Assembly: GCA_016874135.1 (NCBI GenBank)
Contig: VGVE01000008.1
Span: forward strand, 1-57,104
DNA: 57,104 bases
Direction of reading: 5' to 3'
From: Gammaproteobacteria bacterium
GTDB taxonomy: Bacteria; Pseudomonadota; Gammaproteobacteria; Pseudomonadales; Azotimanducaceae
Position 1 is the first letter of the stretch. The number at the start of each line of letters is the position of its first letter. The translations under genes and the position numbers were made by a program. The notes beneath the pieces were generated by a model. The model was not told the DNA's origin. It saw only the letters and a program-made list of their open reading frames with translations, and made no database searches. Positions 17,725-27,221 of the stretch are shown here, piece after piece.

Positions 17725-19059
17725 ATGGCCGAAGCCAGACAGATCAATTCTGCCGGTATCAGTTACCAGGAACTCATTGCACAGGACGTGGTCCCACCAC
17801 CTGCTGTGCTGACACTGCAGAGCCGTTACCAGGGCGGCCCGCTCACGGTGCCCATCGCGCGGTACCGGGATCGTCATTATCACGATCTTGAGATGAAGGA
17901 ACTCTGGCCAAAGGTATGGCAGATGGCCTGCCGGGTAGAAGAGATCCCGACGGTTGGCGACTACACGATCTACGAGGTCGGGAACTACTCGATTCTCGTG
18001 GTCCACACGTCAGAGGGCATCCGCGCCCACCACAACGTTTGCCGGCACCGCGGCCGACAGCTGTGTGATTTCCCAGGACATGCCTCGAACTTCATCTGCC
18101 CGTTCCATGGTTTTGCCTGGAATCTTGATGGTTCGAGCCGGCAAGTCACCTCGGACTGGGATTTCCCGCATGTGAATCGCAAAGACATCTCCCTGACACC
18201 GGTGCGTGCTGAAGTCTGGGGTGGATGGGTGTTCATCAACATGGACATGAATGCGGAGCCGTTGCTTTCGTTCATTGGCGGCCTCGCCGACCACTTCTCC
18301 ATCTGGGAACCGGAGAACCGTTACGTTCAGGCTCATGTCGCCAAAGTCATGAGCTGCAACTGGAAGCTGTGCCAGGAAGCGTTCATGGAAGCGTTCCATG
18401 TAATCACGACCCATCCGCAGATCCTCGTGGGCACGGGTGATGAGAACACCCAATACGATGCATGGGAGAATTTTTCGCGGGCGATCACGCCGAACGGAAC
18501 ATCCAGCCCGCATCTGCGATTCAAACCGTCCGAGCAGGAGCTGTTTGATGCGGTAACCATGCGGTACCTCGACAAGGATGGGCCAACCATTCCGACGGGC
18601 TCCCGTGCGCGGGCGCTGCTGGCCCAGGCATCGCGGGAAGCGCTCAAGCCGGTCACCGGCAATCGTGTCATTGCCGATTCCGAAGTCAGTGATTCGATCT
18701 ATTACACGCTGTTCCCGAACTTCCATCCGTGGGGTGGCTTCAATCGCATCACCTACCGGTTCCGCCCCTATAAGGACCACCACGACAAGTCGATCATGGA
18801 GTGCTACTACATGGCGCCCTATGCAGGTGAGCGTCCACCACCCGCACCGGTGCATTGGCTTGAAGAAGACGAGGACTGGACGGAGGCGGTTGAACTCGGC
18901 GCGCTGGCGAAAGTGTTCCAGCAGGATTCGTTCAATTTGCCCAAGGTGCAGAAAGGTCTCGCTGCTGCCCAGTTCACCGAGGCGGTTCTGGCGCGCTACC
19001 AGGAAACCAAGGTGCGCCATTTCCATGAACTCTATGCCCGCTGGCTGAAACTGGAATGA
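17725..19059 (+). CDS. Rieske non-heme iron oxygenase, catalytic (alpha) subunit
   Basis: The 444-residue protein has a Rieske [2Fe-2S] site (CRHRGRQLCDFP then CPFHGFAW, fitting C-x-H-x16-17-C-x2-H) near residues 110-132 and a mononuclear iron site in QEAFMEAFHVITTHPQ near 215-230. Family members hydroxylate or demethylate aromatic and other substrates using electrons from a reductase, which is not encoded next door. The neighbouring SDR could oxidise the alcohol produced, and the downstream NSS transporter could import an amine or amino-acid-like substrate; both are inferences. Stop and next start overlap (ATGATGATG). Confidence 0.93.
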   Translation: MAEARQINSAGISYQELIAQDVVPPPAVLTLQSRYQGGPLTVPIARYRDRHYHDLEMKELWPKVWQMACRVEEIPTVGDYTIYEVGNYSILVVHTSEGIRAHHNVCRHRGRQLCDFPGHASNFICPFHGFAWNLDGSSRQVTSDWDFPHVNRKDISLTPVRAEVWGGWVFINMDMNAEPLLSFIGGLADHFSIWEPENRYVQAHVAKVMSCNWKLCQEAFMEAFHVITTHPQILVGTGDENTQYDAWENFSRAITPNGTSSPHLRFKPSEQELFDAVTMRYLDKDGPTIPTGSRARALLAQASREALKPVTGNRVIADSEVSDSIYYTLFPNFHPWGGFNRITYRFRPYKDHHDKSIMECYYMAPYAGERPPPAPVHWLEEDEDWTEAVELGALAKVFQQDSFNLPKVQKGLAAAQFTEAVLARYQETKVRHFHELYARWLKLE

Positions 19060-20048
19060 TGATGAAGAGCTTCAAAGACCGGATCGCGGTGGTTACAGGT
19101 GGTGGTACCGGCATGGGCCGGGAGCTGTGCATCGCCCTTGCTGCAGAAGGCTGTCACGTGGCGATGTGTGACGTTTCCGAAGCGAACATGGCGGAGACAA
19201 AGCGACTTGCACAACCGGTCGCACCGGATGGTTTGCGCATTACCACCCACATCTGCGATGTCAGCGACGAAAGTCAGGTGCTGGCGTTCCGTGATGCGGT
19301 GATCAAGCACCATGCCACCGATCATGTGCACCTTCTCTTCAACAATGCAGGCATCGGTGGTGGTGGCGCCTTCGTGAAGGGTGACCGGGCGGAGTGGGAG
19401 CGGACTTTCGGGGTCTGCTGGTATGGGGTGTATTACGGTTGCCGCGCCTTTCTGCCACTGTTGGTGAATGCCGAGGAGGGGCACATCATCAACACCAGCT
19501 CCGTGAATGGATTCTGGGCAACTATCGGCACCACTGTTTCGCATACCGCCTACTGTGCGGCCAAATTTGCAGTGAAAGGATTTACTGAAGCGCTGATCAC
19601 CGATCTCGCCAACAACGCACCTCACGTGAAAGCGTCCGTGGTGATGCCTGGACACATCGGCACATCCATCGCACTGAACACCTCCAAGGTGCTTGGCAAA
19701 CACGGTGCGTTGGAAATGTCGGCGGACGAAGTGGCGGCGGTTCGACAACGCCTCGTAGCGGCCGGCATGCCCGTCGGCAATGTGCCCGATGACGACATCC
19801 GCGCCGCCATGCACCAGCGAGCTGTGGATTTTCGCGACAAGGCGCCGACGACAGCCGCTCAGGCTGCGCAGATCATTCTGGGCGGCGTGCGCGAAGGCCG
19901 CTGGCGAATTCTCGTGGGTGATGATGCGGTGCGTCTCGACCAGTTCGTGCGAGAAGATCCTGAAAATGCCTATACCGATGACTTCATGAAGAAGCTCTGG
20001 AGCGCGGGCCACCTGCAACCGATCACGACGGCGCGCGAGAAGACCTGA
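19056..20048 (+). CDS. Short-chain dehydrogenase/reductase (SDR)
   Basis: The 330-residue protein has a classical SDR nucleotide site (VVTGGGTGMGRELCIALAAE), the N-N-A-G strand (LLFNNAGIGGGGAF), and the active-site Tyr and Lys in TAYCAAKFAVKGF. It would oxidise or reduce a hydroxyl or keto group with NAD(P). It overlaps the Rieske gene stop and ends 3 bases before the NSS transporter gene, so all three are co-translated. Three consecutive ATGs at 19056-19064 leave the exact start open by one or two residues. The C-terminal extension beyond the usual 250 residues is common in this branch. Confidence 0.92.
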   Translation: MMMKSFKDRIAVVTGGGTGMGRELCIALAAEGCHVAMCDVSEANMAETKRLAQPVAPDGLRITTHICDVSDESQVLAFRDAVIKHHATDHVHLLFNNAGIGGGGAFVKGDRAEWERTFGVCWYGVYYGCRAFLPLLVNAEEGHIINTSSVNGFWATIGTTVSHTAYCAAKFAVKGFTEALITDLANNAPHVKASVVMPGHIGTSIALNTSKVLGKHGALEMSADEVAAVRQRLVAAGMPVGNVPDDDIRAAMHQRAVDFRDKAPTTAAQAAQIILGGVREGRWRILVGDDAVRLDQFVREDPENAYTDDFMKKLWSAGHLQPITTAREKT

Positions 20049-20051
20049 TTC

Positions 20052-21398
20052 ATGGCGGTATCCGGGCACTGGCGAAACCGGTACGGGTTCATTCTGGCAG
20101 CTACCGGGTTCGCCGTCGGGCTCGGCAACATCTGGCGATTTCCCTACCTGACAGGTGAAAACGGGGGCGGTGCCTTCGTTGTCGTCTACATTGCCTGTGC
20201 ACTTTTAATCGCCGTACCCATTCTGGTTGCCGAAATCGTCATCGGTCGGCAGGGCGGCGGCAGCCCACCGGTGGCCATGGCCGTTCTGGCGCGGGAGCAC
20301 GGCAAGTCCGCCGCCTGGAAAGGCGTGGGATTCCTCAATTTGTCTGCCGCGACGCTGATCTGCTTTCTTTATTCCGTCATTATCGGCTTGGTGCTCGCTT
20401 ACCTGTGGAAGTCGATGACTACAGGTTTTGCGGGGTTTGGCGCAGTAGCGGCGGATGCGGAGTTTGCGTTTCTGCTGGCGAGCCCTTGGCGATTGTTGGG
20501 TTGGTCGACGCTCGCGCTGGGTATCAGCCTCGGCCTGCTCGTATTCGGAGTTCAACAAGGCATCGAACGGGCGGCACGGATCCTGATGCCGTCATTGCTT
20601 GTGCTGTTGATCGGCCTCGTGCTCTACAACGTGGTTGCGGGTGGAGGTGTGGATCAGGCGATCGACTATCTGTTCACGCCGGACTTTTCGCGCATCAATG
20701 GGACAGTGGTTCTCGCAGCCATCAGCCAGGCCTTCTTTTCCATCGGTGTCGGCATGGCGGCCATGATGACATTCGGTGCCTATCTGCCCCGTGAGGTTCC
20801 GGTGGTGACTAGTGCCGTGATGATCGCCGTGGTCGATACGTTCGTGGCGATCCTCGCCGGCCTGGTGATCTTCCCGATGGTATTTGCCAATGGGCTCAAT
20901 CCTGCGGGCGGCGCGGGACTGGTGTTCGAAACGCTTGCTGTGGCGTTTGCGCAGATGCCATCAGGGGATCTGGTTGCGACGCTGTTTTTTCTGCTGCTTT
21001 CGTTTGCAGCAATCACGTCGCTGGTCGGTTTGCTCGAAGCGCAGGTCGCGTGGGTGCTGGACCGTTTCGGAACCTCTCGCCTGATCGCGGTGCTCAGTGT
21101 GGGCGGGTTTGTCTTCTGTGGCAGTGTGGTCGGGTCGCTGGCCTACAACCACTGGGCCGATGTTGAACTCTTCGGGCGTTCGCTTGATGTGGTTCTGGAT
21201 TTTGTCCCCAACCAGCTCTTCCTGCCCATTGGCGGGCTGCTCATCGCGATCTTCGCCGGCTGGATGTTGCCGTATGGCGCGGCGGCCAAAGCGGTCATGA
21301 CGTCAGGCGCGGTCTTTAATCTCTGGCGTTTCCTCATCCGCATCGTGATTCCGCCGGCGGTAGCGGGAATCCTGATCTACTTCATCATCGGCGGTTAA
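20052..21398 (+). CDS. Sodium-dependent transporter of the neurotransmitter:sodium symporter (NSS/SNF) family
   Basis: The 448-residue polytopic protein starts RNRYGFILAATGFAVGLGNI, followed by WRFPYLTGENGGGAFVVVY, which is the hallmark TM1 region holding the Na+ and substrate sites. About eleven to twelve hydrophobic segments follow. Bacterial NSS carriers (LeuT and MhsT types) import amino acids or amines with Na+. It closes the unit with the small protein, Rieske oxygenase and SDR, so its substrate may feed that pathway. The next gene (PBP4) converges only 12 bases away. Confidence 0.92.
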   Translation: MAVSGHWRNRYGFILAATGFAVGLGNIWRFPYLTGENGGGAFVVVYIACALLIAVPILVAEIVIGRQGGGSPPVAMAVLAREHGKSAAWKGVGFLNLSAATLICFLYSVIIGLVLAYLWKSMTTGFAGFGAVAADAEFAFLLASPWRLLGWSTLALGISLGLLVFGVQQGIERAARILMPSLLVLLIGLVLYNVVAGGGVDQAIDYLFTPDFSRINGTVVLAAISQAFFSIGVGMAAMMTFGAYLPREVPVVTSAVMIAVVDTFVAILAGLVIFPMVFANGLNPAGGAGLVFETLAVAFAQMPSGDLVATLFFLLLSFAAITSLVGLLEAQVAWVLDRFGTSRLIAVLSVGGFVFCGSVVGSLAYNHWADVELFGRSLDVVLDFVPNQLFLPIGGLLIAIFAGWMLPYGAAAKAVMTSGAVFNLWRFLIRIVIPPAVAGILIYFIIGG

Positions 21399-21410
21399 CC
21401 GGAAGAGCCG

Positions 21411-22994
21411 CTAGTGCTGATCGTGCACCCAGGTCAGCACAGCATTCTGTAGGAGGTTGCCAGGCCCCAGGTGCGCATTGCGTGTATTCAGCAGCAGCAC
21501 GACCAGCAAACGTTGCCCGGACTTCGCATCGACGTAGCCGGCAATGGCGGATACATGGTCGAGACGCCCGGTCTTGACATGCATTCGCCCGGCCCCTGAT
21601 GTGCCGTTGAGACGGGACCGCATGGTGCCATCCATGCCGACGAGTGCGAGCGAAGAGATGTACTCCGGCATGAACGGACTTTTCCACGCCACATCAAGAA
21701 TCTTTGCGAGCTGCCGTGCACTGATGCGGCTGTCGCGGGACAGGCCTGCACTGTTGGCGATGACAAGTCCTTCCGTTTTGATTCCTGACTCATTCAGTAC
21801 TTCGGTGATGGCGCGATGGCCTTTGTCGATGGTAGCGGGCAAACCAAACCGCTCAGCACCCAAGGCGAGTTCCACATGTCGGGTCATGACGTTGTTCGAG
21901 AATTTGTTGACGAGGCGGATGATCTCGCCAAGAGATCGTGATGTGTGTTCTACAAGCGCCCGTTTCGATTGGGATGGTAGGACACCGGTACGCATGCGGC
22001 CGCGGCTTTCGCCACCGAGCGCCTGCCAGTACAGTTCGAAGAGGCCGTGTGCATACGCCTCTGGTGTCAGCGCCGTGCGCGCGAATTCGAACTGCCAGCA
22101 TTTGAGCGGGAAGGTCCCGTCGAACTGCGCTTTATTGCGATGGGTTGGATCCTGCAGATCGAAGGCCACGCCGTACTGGTAGCCGACACACCGTCCGGGG
22201 GATGGTTTCAGCCGATTGATCAGGGACAGATTCGGCAACGCGGGAAACGCGGCTGTACCTACTTTGCCATCCGCTTGAGCGCTGACAACGAATCGCACAC
22301 TGTTGAAATTCACCAGCAGGGGATGGGGTGCGAGGTTGTAAACGCGGTCGGGTTGACCATCGAATGCCCCTGGATCTTCAGGCGCCAGAGCGAACGCGCT
22401 GGTGTCAATCACGAGATCACCGTCGATACGTCGCACACCTTTGTCTCGCAGGGCCGAGAGCATCTTCCAGTACTCTTCCAGGACGAGATAGGGATCACCA
22501 CCGCCGCGGATCCACACATCCTTCACGGTACCGCCGCTGGCGATGCCTCCCGGGACATGAATCCGGGTCTTCCACGTGTATGTCGGACCGAGGTCGGTGA
22601 GCGCTGCAAAGGTGGTCACCAGTTTCATGGTTGATGCTGGATTGCGTGGTGTGTCGACGTTGTGGCCGACCAGCGGCTTGCTGCTGCCGATGGGTTGAAC
22701 CCAGAGGCTGAAGTCATCCTGTGGAATCCGCGACGCGCGAGCGACGCGGGAAATCGCATCCGGTAGTGCGGTGGTTGCAACTGGAGCGGTTGTCGGTGGT
22801 GGCGTTGTTGAGGCCGCCAGAATCGGGGTCGCAAGAAACCAAGTGGAAAGAAGTAACGCCGAAAGAAACAACGCCGTAAAAGTCTGAATCGAAAGGAAAG
22901 ATGCGAGCAGTGCGGCTATCCGTATCAGCACAGGTTTTATCCAAGGTGAAAATCCGGGTGCAAGACTACCGGGGACACCCGTGGCCACAAGCAC
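21411..22994 (-). CDS. dacB: D-alanyl-D-alanine carboxypeptidase/endopeptidase (PBP4 family, S13)
   Basis: The 527-residue product carries the three penicillin-binding motifs of peptidase family S13: STMK in NPASTMKLVTTFAALTD (catalytic Ser and Lys), SNN in LVNKFSNNVMTRHVELAL, and KTG in MHVKTGRLDHVSAIAGY. A long hydrophobic N-terminal signal precedes residue 60. It acts in the periplasm, trimming peptidoglycan pentapeptides and cutting cross-links. The start is the GTG at 22992-22994; no closer ATG precedes the signal. It follows the RND pump gene by 41 bases on the same strand, so it may share that transcript. Confidence 0.9.
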   Translation of the reverse strand: MLVATGVPGSLAPGFSPWIKPVLIRIAALLASFLSIQTFTALFLSALLLSTWFLATPILAASTTPPPTTAPVATTALPDAISRVARASRIPQDDFSLWVQPIGSSKPLVGHNVDTPRNPASTMKLVTTFAALTDLGPTYTWKTRIHVPGGIASGGTVKDVWIRGGGDPYLVLEEYWKMLSALRDKGVRRIDGDLVIDTSAFALAPEDPGAFDGQPDRVYNLAPHPLLVNFNSVRFVVSAQADGKVGTAAFPALPNLSLINRLKPSPGRCVGYQYGVAFDLQDPTHRNKAQFDGTFPLKCWQFEFARTALTPEAYAHGLFELYWQALGGESRGRMRTGVLPSQSKRALVEHTSRSLGEIIRLVNKFSNNVMTRHVELALGAERFGLPATIDKGHRAITEVLNESGIKTEGLVIANSAGLSRDSRISARQLAKILDVAWKSPFMPEYISSLALVGMDGTMRSRLNGTSGAGRMHVKTGRLDHVSAIAGYVDAKSGQRLLVVLLLNTRNAHLGPGNLLQNAVLTWVHDQH

Positions 22995-23035
22995 TAACTA
23001 TGGAAAAGCAGTGGAGATTTGCGAGCTATGAGTGG

Positions 23036-26000
23036 TCATGTTACGACCCGGCGCCCGAGTGCAATGCGATAGAAGACGGGCACAGCGATCAGGGTGATCA
23101 GCGTGGCGAAGGTCAGACCGCCCATGATGGTGACAGCCATCTCACGGAAGAACGCGTCAGTCAGCAGAGGAGCCATGCCGAACACTGTGGTGCCGGCGGC
23201 GAGCAGTACCGGCCGCAGACGACTCACGCAGGCCAGGTTAAGGGTATGCAGCGTAAGCCCGCGATCTGACGAACGTTTGTCCATCTCGTCCACCAGCACG
23301 ATACAGTTTTTGAGCAGCATGCCGGTAAGGCTCAGGAAGCCAAGAAATGCGGGGAAGGTAAATGTGAGATCTGTTGCGATCAGCGAGAGGACCACCCCGC
23401 AGACCATCATGGGTACCGTCAGCCAGATGACGATGGCCTGGCGCAGCTGTCCGAACAGCAGGATAGTGATCAGAAACATGCTGCCAAACGTCATCGGAAT
23501 CTTCTCGAAGAGGAGTCGGTTGGCCTGGGCCGCGCCCTCGAACTCGCCACCCCACTCCAGTGAATAGCCACGTGGCAGGGGGATCGACTCCACCTCCGAA
23601 CGAAGGGCGTTGAACACCTGGGTGGGATTGTGGCCCGCAGGCGGATTGGCGAGTACGTTCAGAGTGCGCACCCGATCGCGCCGCCAGATCAGATCATCGA
23701 CCGGTTCGAAGGTGAATCCGCTCACCACCTGCGACATCGGCACGTACAGCTGTTGCATCGGGCTGAATACCAGACGCTCTCCGAGTACGGTGAGGTCCTG
23801 GCGTTCCGCGAAGGGTGCCCGGGCGATGATAGGCACCTGCTTGTTACCGTCGCGGAAGAGCCCGACGCTGACGCCCGATGTTGCATAAGCCAGCGTGCTC
23901 CACACATCGCTGCGCGCGATCCCCGCCTTGCGGGCCTGGGCAGTATCGAAGTGGGGCACCAGGTCCACGGCGCGTTGCCGCCAGTTGATCTTGCGATCGA
24001 TGAGATCGTGCTTGAGATAGATGGTGCTGACCTGCTCGGCAAGACCTCGAAGGACGTCACCATCCGGCCCGGAGAGGCGTGCCTCGATCTTGGAGTTGCC
24101 GCTGGGAGAAAACTCCATGCGATAGAACTGCAGGTCCGCAGGTACGGCTGCTACAGCGAACGCCGCGCGCAGGTTGTTCATGATGTCCGTCATGCGGGTT
24201 ACGTCATTCACTCGTACCACGAGTTGTGCGTACGCAGAGTTCGGCTGTTCGGGGCGGAATACGGCCGCGAAGCGGCTTGCACCCCGCCCGGTAAATGCGC
24301 TGACGTCGGTGACACCCGGTTCCTCGAACAGTCGCTTTTCCAGCGTTTCGACAAGCCTTCGGGTGGCTTCAATATCTGAGCCCTGGGGTAGATGCACATC
24401 GACGTAGAAAAGAGGGGTATTGGTGGTCGGAAAGAATCCGGGTTTCACGAACCCGGCCGCCCAGAAACACGCGGCTACCACACTGAGGATCAGGATTGTG
24501 GTCAACCACGCGCGGCGGAGACCAAACGTCAGCAGGCGTCGATACGGCGCATAGGTCCAACCCTGGTAGATAGTGCTGTCGTCGTCTGACGTCGTCCCGT
24601 CGGACCATTGTCCCGCTAGCAGGTACATGCCGAAAAGAGGAACCACGGTGATGGCGAGGATCCAGCTGAGCAGAAGGGAGATTGTCACGACCTGGAACAG
24701 GGACCGGAGGAAAAAGCCAGAGTTGTCATCGGTGAGCCCGATCGGCGTAAACGCCAGGATGCCGATGAGTGTTGCCCCGAGCAGCGGCCACTGGGTGCGA
24801 CGAGTGGATTCTGCAGCGGCCACGGTGGGTGTAAGGCCCCGTTGCACACCGACCACCATGCCTTCAGCAATGACGATGGCGTTGTCGACGAGCATGCCCA
24901 TCGCGATCATCAACGCGCCGAGCGAAATGCGCTGCAACTCGATACCCAGCGAGGCCATGGCATACAACGTGCCGAGCACGGTGAAGAGCAGTACCGACCC
25001 GACGACGATGCCCGCCCGCCAGCCCATGAAGACAAAGAGGGCAGCAAAGACCGAGAAAACCGAGCCGGCGAGGTTTTTCAGAAAATCGGTGATGGCTTCT
25101 CTCACCGCAATGTGTTGCGCATAGACGGGGATGACCTCCATGCCGAGGGGAAGATCCGCCGAGAGGTCAGCCATTCGTGCATCGATCTGATGCCCGATCT
25201 CCACCACATTTTTTTGGGTGTCGATGGACACCCCAACCGTCATCACCCGGCGGCCGTTGTGGTGAATGAGGTGAAACTGTGGGTCATACGGTTGCCGGGA
25301 CAACGTCGCGATCTCCCGCAGCCTGAGGATCTCGGTCGTGCCTGCCTTCCCAATACGCATGTCGCCGACTGCATCAACCGTATCAAATGCCCTCTCCGGG
25401 GCGATGCGGACGCGCAGCTCGCCGAAGTTGTCGGAGCCTGCAGCGATCACGCGGTTTTCCGCGCCGATGCTGCCCAGGACCTGGTCGAGCGGCAGACCGA
25501 GGCGCGTCAGTCGTTCATGGGGGATTTCCACATACAACGCCTCGAGCGGCTCTCCTGCGGTCGCCACCTTGGCGACACCGGGTACTCCGGACAACTCGGT
25601 TTCGAGGCGACGGGAAACATCGGCAATCTCCCCGGGAGTGAAGCCATCGATCGTGATGGCATAGAGCACGCCGTAGATATCACCAAAGTCATCTTCGACA
25701 TGCGGAGTGTCGACGCCGGGTGGCATGCGCTGCGCGGCCTCACCGACTCGCCGGCGCAATTCATCCCACACCTGACCGATGTCTTCTTCGGCGATGGATT
25801 CGAGCATCTCCACTTCGATTTCGGATCGTCCCGGAACCGATTTGGAAACCATGTGTTCGAGATAGGGCAGTTCTTGCAGGGCCGCTTCGATGGTATCCGT
25901 GACTTCCTGTTCCACTTCGACCGCAGATGCGCCCGGGTAAGTGGTGACGATGTAAGCCATCTTGATCGGAAAGTTCGGGTCTTCGAGCCGACCGACGGAC

Positions 26001-26095
26001 TGAATGCCCCACCAGCCCCCGAGCACGCAAACCGCGATGAGGATCCAGGTGTAGAGCGGGCGATCGATGGCAAAGGTGGCGATGTTCTGCAGCAT
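23036..26095 (-). CDS. RND-family efflux transporter, inner-membrane pump subunit
   Basis: The 1019-residue product has RND architecture: an N-terminal helix (ATFAIDRPLYTWILIAVCVL), a large periplasmic domain beginning MAYIVTTYPGASAVEVEQEV, six-helix bundle with the TM4 segment GALMIAMGMLVDNAIVIAEG containing the proton-relay Asp, a second periplasmic loop and a matching second half ending LAAGTTVFGMAPLLTDAF and beyond. It would export drugs, lipids or metabolites with an outer-membrane channel, which is not encoded here. The ATG at 26093-26095 starts 8 bases after the adaptor gene stop; an upstream in-frame start would overlap that gene. Confidence 0.93.
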   Translation of the reverse strand: MLQNIATFAIDRPLYTWILIAVCVLGGWWGIQSVGRLEDPNFPIKMAYIVTTYPGASAVEVEQEVTDTIEAALQELPYLEHMVSKSVPGRSEIEVEMLESIAEEDIGQVWDELRRRVGEAAQRMPPGVDTPHVEDDFGDIYGVLYAITIDGFTPGEIADVSRRLETELSGVPGVAKVATAGEPLEALYVEIPHERLTRLGLPLDQVLGSIGAENRVIAAGSDNFGELRVRIAPERAFDTVDAVGDMRIGKAGTTEILRLREIATLSRQPYDPQFHLIHHNGRRVMTVGVSIDTQKNVVEIGHQIDARMADLSADLPLGMEVIPVYAQHIAVREAITDFLKNLAGSVFSVFAALFVFMGWRAGIVVGSVLLFTVLGTLYAMASLGIELQRISLGALMIAMGMLVDNAIVIAEGMVVGVQRGLTPTVAAAESTRRTQWPLLGATLIGILAFTPIGLTDDNSGFFLRSLFQVVTISLLLSWILAITVVPLFGMYLLAGQWSDGTTSDDDSTIYQGWTYAPYRRLLTFGLRRAWLTTILILSVVAACFWAAGFVKPGFFPTTNTPLFYVDVHLPQGSDIEATRRLVETLEKRLFEEPGVTDVSAFTGRGASRFAAVFRPEQPNSAYAQLVVRVNDVTRMTDIMNNLRAAFAVAAVPADLQFYRMEFSPSGNSKIEARLSGPDGDVLRGLAEQVSTIYLKHDLIDRKINWRQRAVDLVPHFDTAQARKAGIARSDVWSTLAYATSGVSVGLFRDGNKQVPIIARAPFAERQDLTVLGERLVFSPMQQLYVPMSQVVSGFTFEPVDDLIWRRDRVRTLNVLANPPAGHNPTQVFNALRSEVESIPLPRGYSLEWGGEFEGAAQANRLLFEKIPMTFGSMFLITILLFGQLRQAIVIWLTVPMMVCGVVLSLIATDLTFTFPAFLGFLSLTGMLLKNCIVLVDEMDKRSSDRGLTLHTLNLACVSRLRPVLLAAGTTVFGMAPLLTDAFFREMAVTIMGGLTFATLITLIAVPVFYRIALGRRVVT

Positions 26096-26103
26096 CAGCG
26101 CAA

Positions 26104-27219
26104 TCAGGAAGGATTGAATGGCCGGATACGCATGCCGTCCTGCACCTGGTGAGCTCCGGCAGCGATGATCCACTCGCCACCTCGTATGCCAGACGTAACG
26201 CGGTAATCACCGCTTTCGTCCGGTTGTACCTCAACGGGTGTCCGGGTGACGTTGCCGGTTTCCGGATCCCACACCCACACAGCAAACTTCCCTTCAGGTG
26301 TACTGACTACGGCGGTAACCGGTACCGGAATGGCGACGGCTGCGCCGGCGTGTTCGTTCAGGGTGATGGTCACCTTGGTCGTCATGCCGGGAAGAATGTT
26401 CCACGTTGCCGGCGGGCGCATCGACAGCGTGACGAGGTAGGTCTGAGCGACCGGATCGGCTTCCCCTTTATTCTCCCGGTAGGTGAGTGGGAATGCTTCG
26501 TCTTTGATGAACGGGAACCGGGCAGTGATCGATACGACATCCGATTGCGGAATTGTTGCCAGTAGTGCTTCGGGAACATTGACGGAGACCAGCAGCTCCT
26601 TCAGATCGGCGATTCGCGCCACGGCGTTACCGGTTTGCACGACGCCGTGGTTGTCGAGAAAGCGGCTGAGGACGTAGGCATCAAACGGGGCGCGAACTTC
26701 GGTATCAGCCAGGCTCTTGCGTGCCTGCTCCAGATGCACGGCGCGCAGTTCGTACAACGCCGTCGCGTCGTCGACCACTGCTTCGGAGATGACCCGTTTC
26801 TTCAGCAACGCGGTTTTGCGTTCCAGATCCTGCGCCGCCAGCTGGCGTTGCACTTCCGCTTCACGGACGGCCAGTTCGAACTGCTTTTTGTCGAGGGCAG
26901 CAACCAGAGTACCAGCCTTGAGGGTTTCACCTTCGCGGGCATTGAGCACATTGAGCGTCCCGGCGACTTCGAATTTGAGGTCGATGATCTGCGCCGCTTC
27001 GATTTGGCCAACGAACTCAAGTTCGCGCCCGGTCAGATTTGATTGCACCTGCATGACTCTCGCCACCCGTTCGATTTGCGAGGTCGGGGCAGGTGGTGGT
27101 GCCGGTTCACACGCTGCGAAGAGAAACCCGGAGAGCAGGAGCCAGGTTATCCGGAACGGGGCGCGCGTACCCGTCAGCTGGCCGTGATTGCGACGTTGTT
27201 TGTCCACGCATCTCGTCAC
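26104..27219 (-). CDS. RND efflux periplasmic adaptor (membrane fusion protein), lipoprotein
   Basis: The 371-residue protein has a lipoprotein signal (ITWLLLSGFLFAACEPA, Cys near residue 36), then GQIEAAQIIDLKFEVAGTLN as the barrel-sandwich strand, a coiled-coil hairpin (VREAEVQRQLAAQDLERKTA), EVRAPFDAYVLSRFLDNHG as the returning lipoyl-like half, and membrane-proximal beta domains. It links the inner-membrane pump to an outer-membrane channel. The GTG start at 27217-27219 is 2 bases after the MFS gene stop, and the pump gene follows 8 bases downstream, giving a three-gene operon. Confidence 0.9.
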   Translation of the reverse strand: MTRCVDKQRRNHGQLTGTRAPFRITWLLLSGFLFAACEPAPPPAPTSQIERVARVMQVQSNLTGRELEFVGQIEAAQIIDLKFEVAGTLNVLNAREGETLKAGTLVAALDKKQFELAVREAEVQRQLAAQDLERKTALLKKRVISEAVVDDATALYELRAVHLEQARKSLADTEVRAPFDAYVLSRFLDNHGVVQTGNAVARIADLKELLVSVNVPEALLATIPQSDVVSITARFPFIKDEAFPLTYRENKGEADPVAQTYLVTLSMRPPATWNILPGMTTKVTITLNEHAGAAVAIPVPVTAVVSTPEGKFAVWVWDPETGNVTRTPVEVQPDESGDYRVTSGIRGGEWIIAAGAHQVQDGMRIRPFNPS

Positions 27220-27221
27220 GA

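Noticed and set aside
18010..19026. 338-codon minus-strand frame antisense to the Rieske gene
   Set aside because: It is a shadow of a gene with clear iron-ligand motifs and has no domain of its own.
19032..20069. 345-codon minus-strand frame antisense to the SDR gene
   Set aside because: It is a shadow frame rich in His and Arg, opposite a certain SDR with TGxxxGxG and YxxxK motifs.
24842..26152. 436-codon plus-strand frame antisense to the RND pump
   Set aside because: It is a GC-driven mirror frame of a certain gene, with His- and Arg-rich non-protein-like composition.
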